A DNA stretch of 25,632 nt, taken from the NCBI GenBank assembly GCA_036939355.1, contig JALLAP010000567.1:1-25632 (forward strand), read 5' to 3'. Positions 1 through 9,794 of this stretch are shown here, piece by piece. The notes under the pieces were generated by a model that was given only the letters and a program-made list of their open reading frames with translations, was not told the origin of the DNA and did not search any database. The DNA is from Thalassiosira profunda (taxonomy: Eukaryota; Bacillariophyta; Thalassiosirophyceae; Thalassiosirales; Thalassiosiraceae). The translations under genes and the position numbers were made by a program. Position 1 is the stretch's first letter. Every line of letters begins with the position of its first letter.

Positions 1-662
1 GGCAGCGAATTGCCTGGCTGCATTCTCAGCCAAGGCTTGTGATGCGCCGCCATCGTCCAGCCAGTAGCCAAAAGCCACAGGAAGCTTTGCAACGTGGCTC
101 TCGTTAGTTGCTGTCAGGAATTGAACACCAGCCAGAGCTTCCTTTTGGGCACGTTGTTGTACTTCATTTCCTGCCACTTGCACGCAACATTCCCCTTTCC
201 GGTCAGGGGAGACGACGGCTGCCCCCTCGACGCCCATACCCAACTCGCCGTTCGGGAGGAGGTTCTTGGTGTTCTCTGGGGTTCCCACCATTTTCTCTCC
301 TCCCTCTTCTACAGACAATGTGGGGCTTGTTGCTTCGGGGTTTCCCGCCCCTCCATTTCCCCCCTCATCTGCAGACAAGTATCCTTCCGCTCGATGCTCA
401 TCAATTTGCAATGGCAAGGGATCATTGTTTGTCGTCGCAGCCACTTCACCATCATCATCGCGAGGCCTCATTTCCGCCCCCTCTCTCGACGACAGCGAGG
501 CGTCGGTGATGCCACCGTTTACACATGCGTCTGCTGGGGGAGAGGGCACATCACCACCACTCGCCTGCTGGTGACGCCGCCGACACTGCTCCTCGTGCTC
601 CGCCGCCTCTTCGTAGGATTGTTCAACTGTCTGCGCCCACGGAGTTCCTACGTAGATTTGTA
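1..662 (-). CDS. partial acidic protein of unknown function, 3' end beyond the window
   Basis: One minus-strand frame stays open from the stop codon at 687-685 to the left edge, about 228 codons, without any stop. The translation is hydrophilic and rich in E, G, A and P (for example VEQSYEEAAEHEEQC near its start), ending at the edge with VAFGYWLDDGGASQALAENA. There is no ATG at the beginning of the frame, so the start probably lies in an upstream exon. A plausible acceptor (minus-strand CTTCTAG, AG at 664-663) opens the exon at 662. A donor at 740-739 (CAG|GTGTGAG) gives a 78-nt intron in the correct phase, joining to a short reading frame that begins opposite the start of the divergent gene at 920. 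That first exon is only a candidate. I do not recognise the family. Confidence 0.5.
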
Positions 663-719
663 CTAGAAGCGGGCGCTCGAGGCGCTATGGTATCTCTAGA
701 GCTCTGCTCACCTCAATCA

Positions 720-740
720 CTCACACCTCACACCTCACAC
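720..740. repeat. three tandem 7-bp repeats (CTCACAC)
   Basis: Three perfect head-to-tail copies of CTCACAC lie in the roughly 260-bp interval between the divergent left-edge gene and the gene at 920. On the minus strand they read GTGTGAG, so each copy also looks like a splice donor, which makes the first exon of the left-edge gene hard to place. Nothing else could be supported in 663-919. Confidence 0.6.
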
Positions 741-919
741 CTGCAACTCCCTTTATGCCGACCCGGCCGCCTCTGCTGCTGAAGCCAGGCCCTTTGCCCC
801 AGTCAGCCACGGCATCAGCTGCAACGAGGCAAGCGGGTTCTTTCTCGCGAGCACTCGCCGCGTCGGTGCATGTACTAATCACATCACATGCCCAAACAAC
901 CAACAACTCCCACACAATC

Positions 920-3900
920 ATGGCATCTTACCGGCCCACGCCCCTCGAGCGGGCCTACGCCTCGCACCTCCTGTCCACCCACTTCGCCACCCCCTTTGAT
1001 CCCAATTCGCCCGCCTCGGAAGATGACGCGGAAACCATCCGCGTGCCGGGGAGAAATGCCGTGCCCTTCCTAACCACCTCGGGGGTGGAGCGCAGTTTGC
1101 TGCGATTGCTGTGGCAGGCGGCCGACCCCGACGGGGTGGGGACGCTCACGAAACGGAGCCAGGTGTACACACTGCTGCGTTTTGTGGCCATGGCGCAGGC
1201 CCATTTTCTCCCTCCGCTGCGGGGTGAAATGGGGGATGAGGACAAATTGCAATTGCTGCGGGAGACGTTGCAATCCAACTCCCATTTAGTTGTTGCACTG
1301 CCCACCTTTGGCGCCGACCAGCCGCCCAGCGTGGCGCACCTCATGGGGACCTATCCCCCGCCCAAGGAAGCCAGTTCTTTCTCCGCGGCGGCGGACCATG
1401 ATTTTCAATACCAGATGTTTATGAAGCAGCAGAGCGACAGCACTGCCGCCAATACGATGGCGGGGGCAGCCACGGGGGAGGACCGGACTATGTCCGTATC
1501 CGACGCGTTTGGATCGATGGGGGAGGTGGAGGACCGGCCTTTGGCGCCGCTGCAGGCCACGCCGGTTCTGGAGGAGCCGGACGGCATTGAAAAGGAGGGG
1601 GCGCCGGAGATGCCCGTGTTGGAAGATGGGGGAGTTCAGTTTGCAGGAGGGGAAGGAGAGGAGTTCGGCACCTTCGACAGCGTCCCTGCGCCGCCGATGG
1701 ATGAGACCCCGGCGCCAGAAGAGGATAATTTCGGTGCATTTGACAGCGTCCCAGCGCAGGAAATGGGGACTGGCCAGCTCGAGACTCAAGCGACGGGGAT
1801 CGCGGAGGCGGACCCTGCAGAAGCAGCGACGCAACCAGCCAGGGATGAGGAGGAGGATTTCGGCGGCTTTGCTGGAGCGGCTGATGGTCCCAGCGAAGAC
1901 GAATTTGGTGGATTCAGTGACGTCCCAGATGTGCAGAACGAGGAGGCTGAAGACGCAGGCGGTGCTGCTGCTGATGAGATCAAGACGGAATCAGAAGAGG
2001 CGAAGGAGGAGGGCGATACGTTCGGCGACTTTGATCAAGCCCCAACGGACAGCACTGATGCATCGCTACCACCTCTAGGAACTGGCGCTCCTACGCTCTC
2101 CATTTCAGACGCATTTGGTTCACTGGTGGAACAGGATCAAGGTATGGGAACAGGGCCGCCTCCGCCGGAAGTGACTGACGTTGAAGAAGACGGTACAGGC
2201 GATGACGACGATTTTGGTGACTTCTCTGGAACAGGCGGCACTGCCGTTGATGATGCAGATCCAACTCATGCTCATTTAGCAGATGGAGAAGAGATCAAGT
2301 CAGAGAGTGAAGAACCAAGTGCACCCAACGACGACAAACTTTCTGCTTTCGACTCATTGGTCGAAGTGGAGGACGCGCCTCTCCCGACTCTCGGCGCGTT
2401 TTCTGCTGGCAAGGTCGACGCGAAGGACGATAAAGCAGAAGACGACGATGGGTTCGGCGATTTTGCCGATCACAGCGAGGAGGCAGAAGAGAAGGAGGGT
2501 CAGGAGGATGACTTCGGTGACTTCGAGAAGATTGACAAAAGTGAGGTGCCGTCTCCAGATGAAGCTGCTGCAATCGCAGGAGGAGAACCGGAAGATGGGA
2601 TGGCTCCCACTCCTGCTCCTGCTGCTGCTCCTCTTCTTCCTTCTACCGAAGGAGAAGAAACGCCCGCAGCAGCTGGGTTGTCTCATGTAGACAGTGGCAG
2701 CGAGAAGATATCGGCGTTCGATGCCTTGACCGAGGTTCAAGATACTCCGCTGCCCCCTCCTGGGTCATTCGCTGTAGGGAATGATATGACCGAGCCAGTT
2801 GCTGTCGATCAAGAGGCCAACGAAGACAGCTTTGGCGATTTCGCCGACCCTGTTCCCACTGAAGAAAGCACAGGCGAGGGAAAGCCTGATGCCAAAGACA
2901 CTGCTGATAAAGAGGCAGAGGGCGCCGACTTTGGCTCAGGACAAAGCCCTGCTGACGTCGATGCTGCCAACATTGAAGAGGTGGCGTCCGAGCACCAGAC
3001 CGATGGCGCCGCATCAGCGTTTGATGCATTTTCTGACGTGGAGGATGCTCCTTTGCCTCCTCTTGGGTCATTCGCCGTTGGGAATGGTGTGGCCGAGCCA
3101 GTTTCAGTCGACGGAGAAGCCGCTGAAGACAGCTTTTGTGATTTTGCTTCGCCTGAAGAGGTCAGTGACACCCTAATGGACAACCCTGATGCTGGCATGG
3201 AAGACGCACCCGAGATTCGTGGCGAAGAGGCGGGAGTACAGATTGCTGAAGACAACTTCGCTTCTGCCTTTGATGTATTGGGCGAGACCCAAGACGCTCC
3301 GTTGCCCAGTCTTGATGCGTTTGCACCAGCTGCCGACGCCGTGACAAGCGATGAGGCAGAGATGAATGAAGATGACAATATGTTTGGGGATTTCGAAGGT
3401 ACTGCTGAGAAAGAGGCCTCAAATGCTACTGAGACGGTTTCATCGGTCATCACTCCTATTGTTGATGGTCCAGGTCCAGACGCTTCGTTTGATGCGTTTG
3501 CAAGCTCGAATGCCCCGAGCGATGCAAACGACAACGAGGTGTTTGCGCCGGAGCAAGAAACTGCGAGCAATCAGCCGGCCATGCTTGATGCATTCGAGAA
3601 GGTTCCGCCGCCACCTCTTGTTGTTGGAAACGAGGGAGAAAATGCCGAGCCAAAGGCAGACGAACACAAATTTGGCATCTCTGAAGGCGACACTGTCGTG
3701 CAGCACAACACGGGAGGGTTTGAAGCTTTCCCAGCCGCTGGCCTTGGGGCCGGAGAAGACGTTTTCGGGGATTTTACGGCCCCACAGTCTTATGTTCAAG
3801 GTGCCTCGCCCCCGGGCGATAACGAGGCACAAGCCGACGACGACGAGTTTGGCGATTTTGCAGGACAAGAGTTTACGGAGCCTCCCTCAGACAACAACTT

Positions 3901-4938
3901 ATCAGTCGAGCCAAAGGCCAATGAACAGGCGTTTGGANCAAGAGTTTACGGAGCCTCCCTCAGACAACAACTTATCAGTCGAGCCAAAGGCCAATGAACA
4001 GGCGTTTGGAGACGTCGAGGGTGATACGGTTATTGCGCACAATTTAACTGAAGGTTTCGAGGCATTCCCTGCTGCAACCAGCGGCTTTGGAGCTGAAGGG
4101 GAGGTTTTTGGGGGCCTCAGCTACGTCCAAGGCGAGGCTGCCGGTGACTCGGCCAATGCTGCTGCAATTGAGAGCAACCCAGGGGATGTCGGAGAGGGGT
4201 TTGGTGATTTCTCGTCATTCGACGAGACCACGCCCCAGCCAGAGTCAGATAAAGATGTCAGATTGGCAGAATTGCTGCGAAGCCAGCTGGGGGACGAGTT
4301 TGGCAGACTCCCTGCCGATTGGAAGGACGTCATCCTGAGCGCCGTCGAAAAGGATTTGCAGCGGGCGAACAAGGTTATGGACGACTTGTCGAACACTCTA
4401 TCGCCCAAGGACCGGGCACTCGTCGTCAAGTCAAAGAAGCTCCGCGAGCACGTCTTGGGCCTTGCTGAATTTGTGAGAATAGTGCGATCCATCGCTGCAA
4501 CGATCGGAGATCTGCTTGGCGTGAGCAAGGACGTGGATGTGCAAGAGGCGACGCTTTCTCAATGGCACGACAATGAGATCATCGNTGCTTGGCGTGAGCA
4601 AGGACGTGGATGTGCAAGAGGCGACGCTTTCTCAATGGCACGACAATGAGATCATCGCCGACGCAATCGTAATTGAATATCTGTGGTCGGAGATATGTTC
4701 CAAGGCCGTAGGTCTGGGCATTCTCTCCGAGGCCCCTCCATTGGAAACGGTGGTCGAGATTCGCGCGGGAGCCCCCCCAATCAATGCTCGCCAGAAGGAC
4801 GAGATTTGCCGACTGACGCTGCAACCACTTGGGGCAGGAGGAACGTCTACGCGGTCTCCCGTCGAGTGGAAAGGCAAACAATACACGGCTTGTGCAGCCA
4901 ATTTCTGTCTCAACAGAGTGCCCGAGTACGCAATGTAG
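920..4938 (+). CDS. EH-domain, FGxF-repeat clathrin/AP-1 adaptor-like protein (synergin-gamma/aftiphilin type)
   Basis: After removal of two 72-bp assembly duplications (N at 3938 and 4585) this is one frame of 1290 residues. Residues 1-110 look like an EH domain: an LLW (W65) followed by an EF-hand-like loop D69-P-D71-G-V-G74. Residues from about 200 to 1050 are acidic and disordered, with about 14 copies of an acidic FG[DGAT]F motif (FGDF most often; one is FCDF) and 4-5 copies of a longer unit, SAFDxLxEVxDxPLPxLG. Such DFGxF peptides in animal gamma-synergin and aftiphilin bind the ear domains of AP-1 gamma and GGA adaptors. The C-terminal 220 residues are helical and end in a segment with CRLTLQPLG and YTACAANFCLNRV, resembling the aftiphilin/synergin C-terminus. 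Inferred role: accessory protein at trans-Golgi or endosomal clathrin coats. The start at 920 was chosen over an in-frame ATG at 755 because the EH-like domain follows directly. Confidence 0.75.
3866..4010. other. assembly join: 72-bp duplication around N (3938)
   Basis: Positions 3866-3937 and 3939-4010 are identical 72-bp sequences separated by one N. The protein before the N ends in ...KANEQAFG and the same peptide reappears in another frame after it. Deleting 73 nt restores the frame, so this is an unmerged contig overlap inside the EH/FGxF gene. Confidence 0.95.
4513..4657. other. assembly join: 72-bp duplication around N (4585)
   Basis: Positions 4513-4584 and 4586-4657 are identical. 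The peptide GVSKDVDVQEATLSQWHDNE is encoded twice in different frames, and removing one copy plus the N restores a continuous C-terminus for the EH/FGxF protein. Confidence 0.95.
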
Positions 4939-5367
4939 TGATGGTTGCAGGTATGCCAAAGCAGCGTTGAAGTTGCAGGTGGAAGGGACGCGAGTAGCAT
5001 AGGTGAAGTTCGGGATATCGAAGTCAAAGTTCGGGATTTTTTATGGGGACAAAACTCTGACAAAATCTTGGGATCTTGGGGGAATGAAAAGTGAAGATTT
5101 CCTTCTCTCGATTCCCAGCGATCTGATGACCGAGGCAGGTTTGCAGTTTTTAGCTTCCGCTCGCACTTTCCTTTCTCCGAGCTGCAAGACCTTGAGCAGT
5201 CTTCTGTTGCCTTCTCGTTGGACAGCAGTCTTCTGCGCAACCATTGGCTATGGCTCTTCGCAGACTCTTGACTTCTGTTTACGCCTGGGCGTATTGTTCT
5301 TTGCAATTGGATTAGTGAGCGAGATTGTCTGGTAGACAGCAGAAGAGCCACCGTCTCTCTCCCAATC
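4939..5367. other. intergenic, no gene seen
   Basis: About 430 bp between two genes on the same strand. It holds the likely 3' UTR of the EH/FGxF gene and the promoter and 5' UTR of the next gene. An 11-bp direct repeat, AAGTTCGGGAT, occurs twice within 5004-5038. Open frames here on either strand look random in composition and lack convincing starts. Confidence 0.5.
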
Positions 5368-6075
5368 ATGGAGAGAGTCCGATACGATGCGTGTCCGGAC
5401 GCGACGAGCCGCAAGCTGCTGTACTCTGCCCGCATGAAATTTCTGAAGAGTCGGGAAGGTGGCAAGCGGGGAAAGAGGCAGACGTTCCGACGGAAGTCGT
5501 CGCTTGATCTCTTCGATTTTGGCGGAAACAGCGAGAACGACGATGCCGTGCAATTCTCCGTTCTTAAAATCAAGCAGCCGATCTCTTCGGAACTGCTTGA
5601 GCCTCCCCAAGAACTAATGACGCGGCAACGATCGTTCAAGCGGGCCTACTGGAAGCATCACGCCAAGGAGGCGAGGACGTCCGTCGAACAGTTAGGGTTG
5701 CAACACGTCGACGAGAGAAAGGAGAAGCTGAACCGGAAGCGCGAGGAAATACGGGCAAAACTCAGGGAGAAGGAAAGGGTCCGCAGGGAGGAGGACCTTA
5801 GAAAGAGAGCAAATCGGGTGATGAATCGAGAGAGTGGCATCGAGTCAGACGACGAAGAAGAGGAGGAGGACTCCGAGCTGGAGGATCAAATTGGTATGAT
5901 GAGCCTGTCCCCAGCCAACTCCTCTCCCGGCGGCAGGAAACTGCGGGCAAGCCTCGCCGTGCCAAATAACGGACCAGACGAGGCGGCAAAGGCAGAGGAC
6001 GAATCCGGAGCCGATGATTCCTTCTCATTCTTGAGCGATTGGTCATCGGCGCCGAAAGAGAAGATAAGATGGTAA
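5368..6075 (+). CDS. basic/acidic coiled-coil protein of unknown function
   Basis: A 235-residue frame from an ATG in the context CCAATCATGG to TAA. The N-terminal 60 residues are basic (SREGGKRGKRQTFRRKSS). Residues about 105-160 form a predicted single charged coiled coil (ERKEKLNRKREEIRAKLREK). An acidic patch (DDEEEEEDSELEDQ) and a serine-rich, disordered tail follow. There is no signal peptide, membrane segment or recognisable catalytic motif. The gene is convergent with the next one (112 bp between stop codons). The pattern suits a nuclear or scaffold protein, but no family is recognised. Codon usage and continuity suggest it is real. Confidence 0.65.
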   Translation: MERVRYDACPDATSRKLLYSARMKFLKSREGGKRGKRQTFRRKSSLDLFDFGGNSENDDAVQFSVLKIKQPISSELLEPPQELMTRQRSFKRAYWKHHAKEARTSVEQLGLQHVDERKEKLNRKREEIRAKLREKERVRREEDLRKRANRVMNRESGIESDDEEEEEDSELEDQIGMMSLSPANSSPGGRKLRASLAVPNNGPDEAAKAEDESGADDSFSFLSDWSSAPKEKIRW

Positions 6076-6187
6076 TAATGCAAATTTGATAGCTTTGCTT
6101 CGATAAGGCTGTTGCAAAGGAAAGCAACACTCGGTCCAAGGGTGCTTGAGAGCATCCCACTTTGATAGCGTCCTGTGCAACACTTCT

Positions 6188-7779
6188 TCACCCATCCCTG
6201 TCGGTGGTATCGGAAAGAAGCATGCTCACTGCCAGCTGGACGTTGCCCTTGGCATCTTTCAGACTGCGTTCCGCAGACGCCCTGGTAAACCCCATGCGCA
6301 TGACTTCCTGAACGGCATCTTCTTCCTCGTCAGATTCATCGGACTCGTCGACGGGTACGTCTNCCCATGCGCATGACTTCCTGAACGGCATCTTCTTCCT
6401 CGTCAGATTCATCGGACTCGTCGACGGGTACGTCTGCCTTCCTGGCCCGCGGTTTCTTTTCTGTATCGCTGCTCTCCGGCGACTTTGACGGGTACTCTTC
6501 CGGAGGACTCTTAAGATCGGCCCGTGCATTTCCTTCCGAGTCGTCGTCGACCAAATCAACCACAGGAGACTTCTGTTCTCTGATTGGCTCCTTCGCTGCC
6601 TTCTTCGCCGACTTTTGCAGTGCATCGAGGATGCTCGGCCTTGGTCTCTTCGACCTCGTTTTGACCGGCTCAATCTTTGGGTTCTGCTTGTCGTACTCCT
6701 TCTGTAGCTTCAAGGCCATTTCGCGATCTTTGCGATCCCGTGCCTCCTTTTCCTCCGCGGCCTTTCTATCCTCCTCTAGCAGTTTGTTGATAACATCCTG
6801 GCTTCCATCAGGCATGCTGTGTGCTCCGACCGCCGCCCTTTGTCGCTGGTCTCCTTCTTCTTCCAACAGCTTCTTTACAAACTCCTCGTCCTCCATTTGC
6901 TGACGAAACTTGGGATCCTTTCGCATCAAATCCTTTTGAAGCTCGCCCGACTGCATCTCCAAGCGGCGAGGGCCCTTGGCTGTGTTTGCACCATCAGACT
7001 CATCCCCAGAAAAGGAGTAGCAGCTGTCGCTGTCGTCCCCTCCCGTGAATGCATCTGGGTGCTGCTCCCAAAACCCCTCGCTTTGGTTGTCCCCGCTGCC
7101 TTGGCTAAGTTTGCTTCGGCGCTGCCGCCGGCNGCTGCTCCCAAAACCCCTCGCTTTGGTTGTCCCCGCTGCCTTGGCTAAGTTTGCTTCGGCGCTGCCG
7201 CCGGCTCTCCCTCCGCATTTCTCGCTTGGCAAATCCCACCAGCCGAATCGTCGCCTCCACAGCCTCAAACCAGTCTGCCCCCCCCTCCCCCTTCTTCTTA
7301 GATGCTCCACTTCCACTGCCCTTTGCACCTCTCTCATTCTCCAATATGCGCTCCAATACGCGGGACATGAACTTGCGATGGCAGTGGGTGCACGCCAACG
7401 CCACGGAAAAATTGATGCTGGGCTGCCCGTTCGCCACCTCGTCTTGTCTATAGTCGTGCTTCTGCACATCCCCCGTCGTCTTGATGCGCATTTCGAGGCA
7501 GGGTTTGCAGAGTGCCAGATGGTTGAAGGCGTGGGTGCGGATCTGCGCCAAAATCCCCTCCGGATCTCGGAATTCCTGCGAGGAAAATACGGCCGGGGGA
7601 AGTGGCGGCACGGCGAGGCGGGTGGTGCACTGACACGGCGGCATCGGGAGCAGATTGGTGTGCGAGGGGCGCTGCCTGATCGTGCTACCCTCTGCAGCGG
7701 GCTTTTTATCGTACCAGCCCGTCTCACAGACGGCGCACCGGGGGAAGGAGACGTTGAGCACGTCGTTCATCTTGGACAT
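6188..7779 (-). CDS. zinc-binding, UBA-domain protein with SIM-like and MIU-like motifs
   Basis: Two assembly duplications (N at 7133 and 6363) split the frame; corrected, it is 481 residues. The N-terminal 135 residues carry paired cysteines (C15/C18, C49/C51, C91/C94, C130/C133 followed by H134), consistent with a zinc fold. Residues about 255-345 are charged and helical and include DREMALKLQKEYDKQ (327-341), which resembles an inverted ubiquitin-interacting (MIU) helix. SPVVDLVDDDSE (380-391) has the form of a SUMO-interacting motif: hydrophobic core then acidic run. Residues about 437-475 are a good UBA domain with the signature VMRMGFTRASAERSLKDAKG and AVSMLL. Inferred role: reader of ubiquitin/SUMO marks, possibly nuclear (basic KTRSKRPRPS segment). 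The first ATG (7779) begins MSKMNDVLNV, just ahead of C15. The substrate is unknown. Confidence 0.7.
6291..6435. other. assembly join: 72-bp duplication around N (6363)
   Basis: Positions 6291-6362 and 6364-6435 are identical. The duplicated stretch encodes DVPVDESDESDEEEDAVQEV on the minus strand, directly before the UBA domain. Without correction the UBA domain falls out of frame. Confidence 0.95.
7061..7205. other. assembly join: 72-bp duplication around N (7133)
   Basis: Positions 7061-7132 and 7134-7205 are identical and encode RQRRSKLSQGSGDNQSEGFW twice on the minus strand. Removing one copy and the N joins the zinc-binding N-terminus to the rest of the UBA protein. Confidence 0.95.
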
Positions 7780-8252
7780 CAGCCCTCCTCCTCTTCTCCA
7801 CCGCAGCCGCTACTTTGCAGCTCCACTCTCCTACCCCTCCTTTCCCCAACTAGGAAATCACCGCCCAATTATCCGACGCCTACGCCCCGCCTCCGAGCTC
7901 GAAGAATGAAGGGGGGGGTGCACCGCACCCGTCGCTTGCTCTTTCTACCTCTTTGCCGCCACGCGCGCCGGTTTCTATTTTACGTTGTACGTTACTACTA
8001 CTTAGCTACTCGAGCAAAGCAAAAGCAAAAGCTAGAGCAAAAAGCAAGAGCAACAACCAAGGAGCGCGGCTCCGTTGCTCTCTTGTCCGTCTGCGCGCTA
8101 TCCATCCTGCCATTACCGCTGTCGGGGGGCGCGCTGGGAAGGAGGGGCGCTGATCGGATTTTGGCAGGGGCGATTGAAGCGGGGTTGGAATATAATTCGC
8201 GCGTGAACCGCAATGACGCCGCGAGACGAGTGAAGAACGCACGTGCACCACA
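7780..8252. promoter_or_regulatory. shared divergent promoter interval, with an AGCAAA-rich tract
   Basis: The 473 bp between the starts of the UBA gene (minus) and the RING-CH gene (plus) must contain both promoters. Around 8023-8064 lies a low-complexity run of AGCAAAA/AGCAAGA units. No TATA box or other defined element could be assigned, and no open frame looks like a gene. Confidence 0.45.
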
Positions 8253-9794
8253 ATGGCGCGATCCGACGATGGTGGACAGGGAGGGCAAACGGCGGCGCGG
8301 GAGGGGCGTCGGTGTCATCCCATGGTGACGAGGCATGGCCAGAAGCGGCAGCTGGAAGGCGGGGACGATGGCGACCGCGGCAAAAGCAAGCGTCCATCGG
8401 GGTCATCAGCGTCCGAAGCGGGGGGTGACACGCCAACGTGTTGGATCTGCTTGGGAGAGGGGCCGAACGAATCGGGGGAACCCCTCCGTAGGGATTGCTC
8501 CTGCCGAGGCGCTTCAGGGTACGCCCACGTTTCTTGCATCGACGAGTGGTGCAGGCGAACATCCGAGGACTGGGATTGCGACGACGCATGTGCATATGAA
8601 CTGCAGGAGCCGTGGATTATATGCAACCAATGCCGTCAATATTACCAGAACGAAATGGCTGTCGACATGGTTGGCAAAATGGTGGCGTTCGTTAGGGAGA
8701 ATCACCGAGACAATTTTCTCCTGTATCTCGAATCCCTGAGTCTGCAGCTTGATGTTCTCGCGGAGCAAACACTGATATCATGCAGATACCCAAAGATCTT
8801 GCAGGGAAAGCCCGACGCTGGAAAGCGTGAAGCGGAGCAAAATCTAAGAGAGGAGGTCAAGCAGAAAGCAGACAATGTCCTTTCTATCATTGGACGATTG
8901 AAAGAACGGCCGGCTTCATTGTCAGATGAAGTGCTTGAAGTAGAGAGCAATGCCTGCTTTCTGCTTGGCAGCTATTTTCACTCGAAGCTAACGAAAGAGG
9001 ACGCAAGGAGGGCTGTTACGTATTACGAGAAATCCTTGGTCACGAACCTTGCTTTAGAGGAGGAAGAGTGTACTGTTATCGCGGAAGGGAACATTGCCAT
9101 GTCAAAGTCTGTTTACGAAGGCACTCCTAAATGGGCAGATGAGCTGGTGAAGAAACGTCGAAAAGCGTACGAAATCTGTGTTGCCGACAACGACACGATG
9201 GTCGCCGATACAGTAGAGGCCGGTATTGAGCTTGCCATTTCCCTGCATGGCGCGAATAGAATGCTCGAAGCCGAGAGGCTTTCATTCAACCTCTTGCGGA
9301 CCTGCAACCAAGTTCATGGGCCTGACAACCACATTACCAAAGAGGCGGAGAGAATGCTACAACTATGCAAGGAGAGGTATGTGACAATCCCGTCACGATG
9401 TGGTCCACTAACACGGTACCGCGCCCTCCGATACGAAAAGAACGGGACAAAGTGCGTCGTGCGGGGGCCGGTTCGAGTGCCAAGATACAATCTCGCAATA
9501 CGACCTTTCTTGGGCCCCATCGCAGCTGACGCCGAATTGAGCAACGCGAAGACATTTACAGTCGATTCCACTGCTATTCGCCCGACATTGGGCACGCCCG
9601 TCGTTTGCTATGGATTGAGATTGAAGGATTCCCATTTGAATGGCAAGATTGGAGATTTGCAGTCGAGGGACGAACAGAGCGGCCGGTTCAACCACGAGAA
9701 AGACTTCAACGTTCATTTCGAGGATCCCAACATTGATCCAAAACCTGTGGATCATAGGTTCATGCGGATTCTGTTTGACGTGCCACATGAATAG
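8253..9794 (+). CDS. RING-CH (RINGv) zinc-finger protein with a helical repeat region, probable E3 ubiquitin ligase
   Basis: A 513-residue single-exon gene. The C4HC3 RING-variant signature is complete: C63-x2-C66, C82-x-C84, H92-x2-C95, C124-x2-C127, including the typical stretches TCWICLGEG and LRRDCSCRGASGYAHVSCI. RING-CH domains recruit E2 enzymes. Unlike membrane MARCH ligases there is no transmembrane segment after the finger, so a soluble enzyme is likely. Residues about 160-390 are helical with TPR-like repeats (for example VTYYEKSLVTNLALEEEE). The last 100 residues hold a domain I associate with related diatom proteins: VVCYGLRLKDSHLNGKIGDL ... FNVHFEDPNIDPKPV ... MRILFDVP, probably a small beta-barrel. 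The start is the first in-frame ATG, leaving a 60-residue disordered leader. Substrate unknown. Confidence 0.8.
   Translation: MARSDDGGQGGQTAAREGRRCHPMVTRHGQKRQLEGGDDGDRGKSKRPSGSSASEAGGDTPTCWICLGEGPNESGEPLRRDCSCRGASGYAHVSCIDEWCRRTSEDWDCDDACAYELQEPWIICNQCRQYYQNEMAVDMVGKMVAFVRENHRDNFLLYLESLSLQLDVLAEQTLISCRYPKILQGKPDAGKREAEQNLREEVKQKADNVLSIIGRLKERPASLSDEVLEVESNACFLLGSYFHSKLTKEDARRAVTYYEKSLVTNLALEEEECTVIAEGNIAMSKSVYEGTPKWADELVKKRRKAYEICVADNDTMVADTVEAGIELAISLHGANRMLEAERLSFNLLRTCNQVHGPDNHITKEAERMLQLCKERYVTIPSRCGPLTRYRALRYEKNGTKCVVRGPVRVPRYNLAIRPFLGPIAADAELSNAKTFTVDSTAIRPTLGTPVVCYGLRLKDSHLNGKIGDLQSRDEQSGRFNHEKDFNVHFEDPNIDPKPVDHRFMRILFDVPHE

Noticed and set aside
755..919. N-terminal extension of the EH protein from the ATG at 755
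   Set aside because: No domain content. The ATG at 920 leads directly into the EH-like domain and leaves space for the divergent promoter.
1660..3880. FGDF-encoding repeats as a DNA repeat or CRISPR-like array
   Set aside because: Units vary at the DNA level, spacing is irregular and the frame is kept; they are protein-level motif repeats.
3866..4010. Tandem 72-bp repeat as a genuine internal repeat of the protein
   Set aside because: The same 72-bp length and single N recur at five other places, and each copy shifts the frame; an assembly overlap explains all six.
5003..5335. Plus-strand frame of 110 codons between two genes
   Set aside because: It starts at a non-ATG codon, has random composition and no similarity I recognise; it is probably UTR.
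4632..5639. Minus-strand frame of 335 codons over the end of the EH gene and the start of the coiled-coil gene
   Set aside because: It is antisense to two convincing coding regions and has S/R/L-rich shadow composition.
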